64,000 bases of DNA, taken from the NCBI RefSeq assembly GCF_004168365.1, contig NZ_CP035704.1, positions 2,976,001 through 3,040,000 on the forward strand, written 5' to 3'. This stretch comes from Pseudolysobacter antarcticus. Lineage in GTDB: Bacteria > Pseudomonadota > Gammaproteobacteria > Xanthomonadales > Rhodanobacteraceae. Both the position numbers and the translations under genes were made by a program. Every line of letters begins with the position of its first letter. Positions within the stretch are counted from its first letter, which is position 1. Under the pieces are notes generated by a model. The model was not told the origin of the DNA and searched no databases. It saw only the letters and a list, made by a program, of their open reading frames with translations. This document shows positions 58,531-64,000 of this stretch, piece by piece.

Positions 58531-59480
58531 GCTTGAACACATCGCAGTTGAAGTTGCTCCGGCGACTGACGAAACGTGCATGAGCTTCGATACTCGGCGC
58601 CTCCTGCGCATGCAATGACATCGCCTGTAAATGTCGTAAACCGCCTTTCAAATTCGTTCTACGGTGCTATCCACCCACCAAAGGACGCATCACGACGATG
58701 AAGAACAAGATTGATCTTTCGGGCATGCTTATGACCGTTGCGAAATTCTCGGCCTGCTTGCTGCCCCTTGCACCACTACATGTCGTAGCGCAGGTTGTTG
58801 ATACATCGTTTCACAACTCGAATTTACGTGATGGCACATTGCTGCGTGATCCCGGCAGTGACGCTCCGCTCTCGTTTCTAGTGGACGAATCATTCGACCA
58901 AGTCGCGCCGCCGGTGCTCCCTCAAGGCTGGAGGTCCAACGCCACCAACTGGCAGACCGTCGAGGATTTAGGTGCCAGCAGTGCACCGAACGCGGCGCAC
59001 GTTTTTGAGCCACCGTTCATCTCGGACAATTTTCTCTTTGCACCGGCATTCATCAGTGTGGCCCATATGCAACTCAGGTTTAAACAACGAATGGACATAG
59101 AATACAGTAAGGCAGCGCCTGATTTCGCCTACGACGGCGTTGTCCTCGAGATCGCGGGTTCACGCAACGGCCCTTTCTTTGACATCGAAAATAAGGGAGG
59201 AACCTTTGCAAGCGGCGGTTACACGCATCTTATTTCGATCAGCAACAATCCGCTCGCGGGGCGAAATGTCTGGAGCGGTCTCGTTCCCGACTACCAGGAT
59301 GTTGTCGTCAATTTACCGCCGTCGCTGATCGGATGTCCGTTGTTCGTGCGTTGGAGAATGGGCACCGATGGAGACCTCGTCGGCGCCGATGGCTACTATC
59401 TCGACAACGTCCAGTTCGGCGTACCCAATGAATACATCTTTGCGGACAAATTCGAAGTCACTCCGCAAGCTTGTCTATAG
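58531..59480 (+). repeat. tandem duplication, unit 2
   Basis: Second copy of the 57403 unit, in direct orientation. It includes the leader with CAAATTCGTTCTACGGTGCT and CACCCACCAAAGGACGCATC, followed by the gene. A unique stretch (58360-58530) separates the two copies. Confidence 0.9.
58698..59480 (+). CDS. secreted single-domain protein, duplicate 2, C-terminal IFADKFE tag
   Basis: It is 260 residues long and identical to duplicate 1 except for seven residues: Thr/Asn and two Ile changes (to Gly and Ser) before APNAAHVF, Lys/Gln in the DYKD segment, Leu/Pro in IGCLL, and Thr/Lys and Lys/Val in the tag end (EYIFADKFEVTPQACL). The signal peptide is identical. Intact frames in both copies suggest recent duplication and continued use. 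The conserved leader implies that both are regulated alike. Confidence 0.82.
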   Translation: MKNKIDLSGMLMTVAKFSACLLPLAPLHVVAQVVDTSFHNSNLRDGTLLRDPGSDAPLSFLVDESFDQVAPPVLPQGWRSNATNWQTVEDLGASSAPNAAHVFEPPFISDNFLFAPAFISVAHMQLRFKQRMDIEYSKAAPDFAYDGVVLEIAGSRNGPFFDIENKGGTFASGGYTHLISISNNPLAGRNVWSGLVPDYQDVVVNLPPSLIGCPLFVRWRMGTDGDLVGADGYYLDNVQFGVPNEYIFADKFEVTPQACL

Positions 59481-59744
59481 TGCGAATAGCTGGCGAAACT
59501 CTGGCTTTGGCCCGGTTCAACCCGAATGCTTCGTCGTGTACTGGGGCAACGCGATGCAGAGAGGTACTAGGCGTGGCCCGACGGTGAATTCATTCGATCT
59601 CGATCGACCTGCTTGCCGCTCCGCCGCATAGCTCGGCAGAAGGTCGCCAGCTCGCTGGGTTAGTGATTGTTTTGAGTTCCTGGGAATTTGATTGGTGGCG
59701 CCCCACGCTCGTCATAATCAACTGAACCAGCCGCAGGAGATCAA

Positions 59745-60536
59745 TTGAAATTTTCCATTTGCCAACTTCCAAATGGGCTCTCGCCGAATCACCCGGCGTG
59801 GTTCGATCTCCTCTCGCGGATTGAGCAGCAGCGGCCCGATGTCGCTGTCTTGAACGAAATGCCTTTCGGTGGCTGGCTCGCAAAAAAAAACAAACTGGAG
59901 TCCGATCTTGCATCAGCCAGTGTGTACGCGCATGAATGTGCGTTGTCGGCGCTGCATGAATTGCCAAGCGCTGTGATTGGTTCCCGCCCGATATGCGGAC
60001 CGCAGAAGCTATCCAACGAGGCTTTTCTATTGGCCGACGGAATCTACACGCCTGTTCACCACAAGCATTATTTCCCGCAGGAACCGGGCTTTTACGAAGA
60101 CACTTGGTTCGCGCCGCAACGGCCAGGTTTTGATGTAGTCGATTTCCGTGGCCTGAAAATTGGTGTTCTGCTGTGCACGGAATTGATGTTCACTGAATGG
60201 GCGCGCCATTACCGGAGACAAGGTGCTCACGTGCTTGTGGCGCCTCGGGCGAGTGGTACGTCGATGCATTTTTGGGATACGGCCGCCGCGATGGCAGCCA
60301 TCGTTTCCGGTTGCTACGTACTCAGCTCCAACCGCGTATCGGTAACGGGCGACGTTGACCCGTGTTTCGGAGGGCGTGGTTTTGCCTACTCTCCCACGGG
60401 GCAGTTAATCGCCGAAACCTCATCCTCGATTCCGCTTGTGTGTATAGACATCGATCTTGCCCGTGTGACGGATGCACAACAAAACTATCCTTGCTATGTG
60501 CGCGAATTGAAATCAAATTCCGCCATCGTTTCGTAA
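59745..60536 (+). CDS. carbon-nitrogen hydrolase (nitrilase superfamily)
   Basis: The 263-residue protein has the complete Glu-Lys-Cys triad of the superfamily: Glu38 in VAVLNEMPFGGW, Lys107 in TPVHHKHYFPQEPGF, and Cys144 in GVLLCTELMFTEWARHYRRQ. It should hydrolyse an amide or nitrile bond; the branch and substrate are not clear (the N-terminus lacks a lipoprotein or membrane segment, so it is cytoplasmic). It is unrelated to its duplicated neighbours. Confidence 0.88.
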   Translation: MKFSICQLPNGLSPNHPAWFDLLSRIEQQRPDVAVLNEMPFGGWLAKKNKLESDLASASVYAHECALSALHELPSAVIGSRPICGPQKLSNEAFLLADGIYTPVHHKHYFPQEPGFYEDTWFAPQRPGFDVVDFRGLKIGVLLCTELMFTEWARHYRRQGAHVLVAPRASGTSMHFWDTAAAMAAIVSGCYVLSSNRVSVTGDVDPCFGGRGFAYSPTGQLIAETSSSIPLVCIDIDLARVTDAQQNYPCYVRELKSNSAIVS

Positions 60537-60639
60537 CTGGCTGTACTAAATACGAGCCAGCTCTGTATGGACAATACTTGTCCTATCTCGGTGAGAAACA
60601 CGTTGCGCGCAAATACGCCGGACATCTTGTTGTTATGCC

Positions 60640-60728
60640 AGTGGAGACGGTGGCTGATTTAGGCCGAAACTTGAATTGGGTTCACTTTTGTTTGCTGTGT
60701 TTATCCCAATGACGATATCGCCAACATA
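60640..60728 (+). mobile_element. probable right end of an IS21-family element
   Basis: Read on the minus strand from 60728 the sequence begins TGTTGGCGATATCG and contains GTGAACCCAATTCAAG, similar to the repeated 'ACTGACCC-AATTCAAG' blocks at IS21-type ends. No istB frame remains before it. Confidence 0.4.
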
Positions 60729-60738
60729 TGTTGGCGAT
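60717..60738. repeat. 22-bp perfect palindrome at abutted IS21-type tips
   Basis: The halves ATCGCCAACAT and ATGTTGGCGAT are exact complements. They look like the right tip of one IS21 copy and the left tip of another, separated by TA, as at an IS21 tandem or circle junction. Confidence 0.6.
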
Positions 60739-60995
60739 CGCTTAAAACTGACCAGATGAGCTAGCTAATTTACGCTCAAATTTGACCAAGGTGTTCAACC
60801 TATTCTGCTGAGTTTCGCAGCAGGAATGACTCGGTGATCACCATTAGTATGTACGCCAAGATTCGCCGGATGCATTTCCGGGAGAAGCTGTCGATCAGCG
60901 AGATCGCAAGACGGACCAGCCTATCGCGCAACACCATCAAGAAGTGGCTCAAGCAGCCAGAACGCGATCAACTCATTTATACAGTTGGGCAATAG
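60729..60995 (+). mobile_element. IS21-family left end with istA fragment
   Basis: The element starts TGTTGGCGATCGCTTAAAAC, an IS21-type terminus, followed by TTTGACC-type internal repeats, and reaches the istA start at 60834. It is truncated after about 265 bp; the integrase core, istB and right end are absent. Confidence 0.65.
60834..60995 (+). pseudogene. istA: istA transposase N-terminal fragment
   Basis: From GTG 60834 the frame reads VITISMYAKIRRMHFREK and then LSISEIARRTSLSRNTIKKW, the N-terminal helix-turn-helix of IS21 IstA. It leaves the family pattern after QPERDQ and stops at TAG 60993-60995. Full IstA has more than 400 residues, so this is a remnant. The 200 bp to the next gene hold nothing recognised. 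Confidence 0.8.
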
Positions 60996-61197
60996 CAGAG
61001 CTGAATGTCGACGCGATGCTATAGCAGCCAGCGGCACAATCTGGCCCCGCAAATTCTCGCCCACCTTGCCGCCGTCATTTCCGAGATGTCGCAATCCGCA
61101 TCAACAACTCGTTGTACGTTGGTATCGATGAGCTTGCCTCAGACGAGCCCTTGGATACCGGTTGGTATTCGACTAGTGAATTGACTGGAGTCACTGA

Positions 61198-63399
61198 ATG
61201 ACCAGAACACCTTGCTTCCTTCGTTTTCTCTGCCTTGCTGTCCCGCTAATGTTGGTGGCCGAATCAGCATTCGCCTGGGTAGGCGTGGGCCCTGATTCCT
61301 CATGCGAGGTGCGCACAATCCAAGCCGCGATCGATCGCATCATCTCGCGACAGGTTCATGGTGACTTTGTCGATCCTCACATCGTCGTGGCGGGAGGCTC
61401 ATTCAATGAGGCACTGCAAATCAATGCCGCTGGCATAAGTGGCGGGCGCGCCATCCTGACATTGACCGGCGGTTACGACTCCGGATGCCACGGTCCGCAG
61501 ATCGGTAGCGCTACTACCATCAACGCGACGAATCGTTCGCGCCAGGTAGTGGCGGTGAACGGCACCATCGCGCTATCTCTCGATTCGTTGCAGCTCACCG
61601 GCGCGAGTTCGACAGGCAACGGTGGCGGGATCGGCTTTGGTGGTAATGGAACATTGGATGTGACTAATGTTTCTATCTTCGGCAATCACGCGGCGTACGG
61701 CGGAGGCATTTTTGCCAACGGGCAGTCCACCCTTTCTGTCACCCTGCATTCACCGACGTTGATTTACGGCAATTCAGCAGATCATGCTGGTGGTGGCATA
61801 CGAATCCAGGGACAAACGCAATTGAGCATGCTGGATGGCAGTCATATCTACAGCAATGCGGTGAATACCACCGATTCCGACGGAACGGGTGGAGGCCTGC
61901 AGGTAGTCTCGCCGGCGTTCGCCAACATCCAATCCGGGACCATCACAAACAACACTGCCAGGTACGGTGGCGGCGTCGCGGTTAACGGCAGCCTCGCCGA
62001 CGTAATTTTTGGTACGGAAGCAGGCGGCCATCCCAGCGAAATCTCTTTCAACACGGCAGCCAATACGGGTGGCGGAGTGTTTGTCAGCAAAGGGTCGCTA
62101 CTGTGTGGGCAATGCCAGATCAACAGCAACGCTGCGCAGGAAGGTGCGGCAACTTATGTAGATGTAGGCGGCGGAGGCCTTGCGATCAACCGCGGCAGCG
62201 TCAATGACAACATCGCCCGCGCTCAAAGTGGCGTCGCCACGAACGGTTCAGCCATGCTGACACAGACAAATTCAGGATTCGGGATTTATAAAACCGAAGT
62301 GCGTGGCAATACCGGTGGGCATGTCTATCACGGATTCGCCACCGGTGACGGCTCGGCGAAATTCGCGGATGTGCTGATCGCGGAAAATCAGGTTTCCGGC
62401 AACTTGTTTGTGATGGATGAAAAGGGCGAGGCCGATGTTCGGCGTGTGACCGTCGCCAACAACAATATTGGCGGCGCCAGTGTTTTTTCCGTTCCTGGCA
62501 ATTTCACGTTGATCGATTCGATCGTGTGGCAATTCGTGAAGACTACACTCGATGGCCATGTCTCCGGTGACACACATGGACTGAATATCGAAAATTTGAT
62601 CACTTCGGAGACCGCTTCCTTGACTGGCTTTCCCGGCATCCTCAATGAGGATCCCCGATTCGCGGCACCGGCCAGCGGCGACTATCATCTGACGCGCTTT
62701 TCGCCGGCGGTCGATTACTCAGCGTCGCAGCCTGACGTTGACCTAGATGGCTTCTCTCGCACCGTTGATCTGGCGTACGTGCCCAATCGTTACGGCCCGC
62801 TTGATCTTGGTGCCTACGAGTTGCAGGCCGTGTTTCCGCCCGACGAAACATTCGACGAAGTGACGCTGCCCGCGTTGCCGACCGGCTGGATCAATACGAC
62901 AGCTCCGAACAACATCGTTGGTTGGCACACCGTCGCGACAGACGCTACAGGCTTAGGCAAGGCTGCGTTCACGGAAGATACCTATAACTCCACCGACAAA
63001 TCGTTGCAGACACCCATATTCCAGGTGGGATCGAATGGACGAGTTACGTTTCATCATAAGGTCATTCTGGAACTGAGGAATGATGGAAACGCTGCCGACG
63101 GTGTCGTACTCGAAATCTCCATTTCCGGGGGCGCATTTACAGACATCATTGCGGCTGGAGGTAGTTTCGTCAGCGGTGGTTATGACCACACAAAAACCGG
63201 TTGCAACTTCTGCGCCTTGGACGGCCGCGCAGTCTGGGGTGGCACGAACTCGGGTTATCAAAGCGTCGTCGTTAATCTGCCATCAGCGGCGAACGGGCAG
63301 CACGTGAGCTTGCGCTGGCGCATGGGCACCGACTTCCTTGGCGGGATAGTCGGGGGCGGATACTGGCTGGACGATGTCCATGTCGACTTGAACAATTAA
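61198..63399 (+). CDS. secreted beta-helix protein with C-terminal jelly-roll domain
   Basis: This is a 733-residue exported protein with signal peptide LCLAVPLMLVAESAFA. Residues from about 30 to 540 are repeats of the polymorphic right-handed beta-helix type (GNGGGIGFGGNGTLDVTNVS, IFGNHAAYGGGIFANGQ, NTARYGGGVAVNGSLADVIF). The C-terminal 185 residues (from FDEVTLPALPTGW) contain DGVVLEISISGGAFTDI, SGGYDHTKTG and LRWRMGTDFLGGIVGGGYWL. They match the domain of the two duplicated proteins at 57.6 and 58.7 kb. It lacks the IFxxxFE ending. It is probably a surface or extracellular protein; no catalytic residues can be named. Confidence 0.8.
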   Translation: MTRTPCFLRFLCLAVPLMLVAESAFAWVGVGPDSSCEVRTIQAAIDRIISRQVHGDFVDPHIVVAGGSFNEALQINAAGISGGRAILTLTGGYDSGCHGPQIGSATTINATNRSRQVVAVNGTIALSLDSLQLTGASSTGNGGGIGFGGNGTLDVTNVSIFGNHAAYGGGIFANGQSTLSVTLHSPTLIYGNSADHAGGGIRIQGQTQLSMLDGSHIYSNAVNTTDSDGTGGGLQVVSPAFANIQSGTITNNTARYGGGVAVNGSLADVIFGTEAGGHPSEISFNTAANTGGGVFVSKGSLLCGQCQINSNAAQEGAATYVDVGGGGLAINRGSVNDNIARAQSGVATNGSAMLTQTNSGFGIYKTEVRGNTGGHVYHGFATGDGSAKFADVLIAENQVSGNLFVMDEKGEADVRRVTVANNNIGGASVFSVPGNFTLIDSIVWQFVKTTLDGHVSGDTHGLNIENLITSETASLTGFPGILNEDPRFAAPASGDYHLTRFSPAVDYSASQPDVDLDGFSRTVDLAYVPNRYGPLDLGAYELQAVFPPDETFDEVTLPALPTGWINTTAPNNIVGWHTVATDATGLGKAAFTEDTYNSTDKSLQTPIFQVGSNGRVTFHHKVILELRNDGNAADGVVLEISISGGAFTDIIAAGGSFVSGGYDHTKTGCNFCALDGRAVWGGTNSGYQSVVVNLPSAANGQHVSLRWRMGTDFLGGIVGGGYWLDDVHVDLNN

Positions 63400-63482
63400 C
63401 CTTCCAACACTCCGATCTTCTCAGACGACATTGAGTGATCGGCTTGGTAGTGAAGTTGGTAGTGATGCAAGTTTCGTGGCCA

Positions 63483-63597
63483 CACTGGTTCTGAATTGTC
63501 GGCCCGCAACGTAGAACGATCGTCTGAATGCGTTCGATACATCAGTAAAGAAAATGGAGAGGGCTGGCCGCGCGCTTGGAAATTCGTACCAGTGCGC
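63483..63597 (+). repeat. intergenic repeat, copy 2 (with 55629-55744)
   Basis: It shares CTGGTTCTGAAT, GAACGATCGTCTG, ATGCGTTCGATACATCA, AAGAAAATGGA and CGCTTGGAAATT in the same order as copy 1. Confidence 0.6.
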
Positions 63598-63604
63598 GGC
63601 CAGC
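63563..63604 (+). terminator. strong hairpin inside the repeat
   Basis: The stem GCTGGCCGCGC / GCGCGGCCAGC is perfect over 11 bp with a 20-base loop. It lies downstream of the beta-helix gene. There is no T-run, so it may be a structural element rather than a terminator. Confidence 0.45.
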
Positions 63605-63809
63605 GTTGAAAGAAACGAGAATACTCAGTAGAGATTCACTTCGAGCTTACCGCCGCCACTCGCTTGGCATTTACAGGAAATCGCTTAAGGGATAGCTAGA
63701 TCACTGATTGGCGTCAAGAAAGCAATGCATGTGTAGTTGTTGGGTGCAACTCATGACACTTGGCCGCGTCGGTTTGATTCGATCCTTCGTTTAAATGAGA
63801 GGCGCAGTT

Positions 63810-64000
63810 ATGCAATCAACTAAGTCACTATTCCGGCGTGCATGCAATCTTTGGATTGCAGGGTTCATATCTTGTCTAGCAGCGCGCGAAATCTATGCTA
63901 ACGCTGGTGCGGATAGCTATCACGCTGTGACCAAAGTCACGCCGATGGTATCGGCCACGTTCACGATACCAACTCTCGGCGCACACTCTTTGCTCGGGCA
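63810..64000 (+). CDS. 5' part of an exported protein gene (runs off the window)
   Basis: An open frame from ATG 63810 (GAGAGG eight bases upstream; an alternative ATG lies at 63795) continues to the window edge. It starts MQSTKSLFRRACNLWIAGFI, then SCLAAREIYA, a signal peptide, and continues NAGADSYHAVTKVTPMVSAT. The start resembles neither duplicate. The function cannot be read from 63 residues. Confidence 0.6.
   Translation, partial: MQSTKSLFRRACNLWIAGFISCLAAREIYANAGADSYHAVTKVTPMVSATFTIPTLGAHSLLG

Larger units (their letters stand above)
63400..63809. other. 410-bp gap holding the second intergenic repeat
   Basis: No gene is seen. The gap contains the repeat copy at 63483-63597 with a strong hairpin, and an upstream region for the partial gene at 63810. 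Confidence 0.5.

Overview
The window reads as a chromosomal segment of a moderately GC-rich Gammaproteobacterium, most likely a member of the Lysobacterales (Xanthomonadales), family Rhodanobacteraceae or close to it. This placement is inferred from protein style (TonB receptor, IPTL-CTERM protein, ECF-sigma plus TPR-kinase pair, secreted proteins carrying an 'IFxxxFE' tag); no rRNA or marker gene is present to prove it.

Layout. 0-0.7 kb: remnants of a tyrosine recombinase and of an IS3-type OrfA. 1-4.3 kb: oleate hydratase, a triple-BON periplasmic protein and small stress-type proteins. 4.5-9.1 kb: four broken genes in a row, namely an efflux adaptor with stop and frameshift, a Cu(+) P-type ATPase with a one-base frameshift, a DUF3300/DUF2950 deletion fusion, and a PPK2 cut before its C-terminal third. 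9.1-21 kb: a tight minus-strand energy operon, GNAT - hypothetical - ackA - xfp - atpD-C-Q-R-B-E-F-A-G. This is an N-type (AtpQ/AtpR-containing) F-ATPase joined by ATGA/GTGA overlaps to phosphoketolase and acetate kinase. 21.6-24.3 kb: a soluble histidine kinase and two divergent Crp/Fnr regulators.

25-32.5 kb: a secreted subtilase-like protein and a large TonB-dependent receptor with a clear terminator. 32.5-35 kb: a complete IS3-family element abutting a truncated gene, then an AraC regulator. 35.5-39 kb: ECF sigma factor and Ser/Thr kinase with TPR-like C-terminus. 39.6-52.3 kb: a HEGQH-motif exported protein, a quinone-oxidoreductase-like enzyme, a heparinase II/III-like protein, two beta-helix proteins, MddA-like methyltransferase, and a compact amine oxidase - cytochrome c - RidA operon that looks like an exported imine-making and imine-clearing unit.

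52.9-57.1 kb: a run of short, unrelated minus-strand genes (DinB, VOC, an AT-rich racemase, GFA, YdhR-like, cupin, DUF1737) separated by repeats, one 59-bp attC-like palindrome and hairpins. It looks like an acquired, cassette-like region. 57.4-59.5 kb: an approximately 1.13-kb tandem duplication encoding two nearly identical secreted proteins, whose single domain recurs at the C-terminus of the beta-helix protein at 61.2-63.4 kb. Between them are a nitrilase-family hydrolase and two IS21-type ends lying tip to tip. The window ends inside another exported-protein gene.

How the parts fit. Xfp and AckA can make ATP by substrate-level phosphorylation, and the N-ATPase can spend or make ATP across the membrane; the gene overlaps imply joint expression. 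The amine oxidase, cytochrome and RidA also form a coherent unit. Most of the rest is a secretome region rich in beta-helix and jelly-roll-like proteins, shaped by duplication and insertion elements. All functional statements come from reading motifs by eye; no database search was run.
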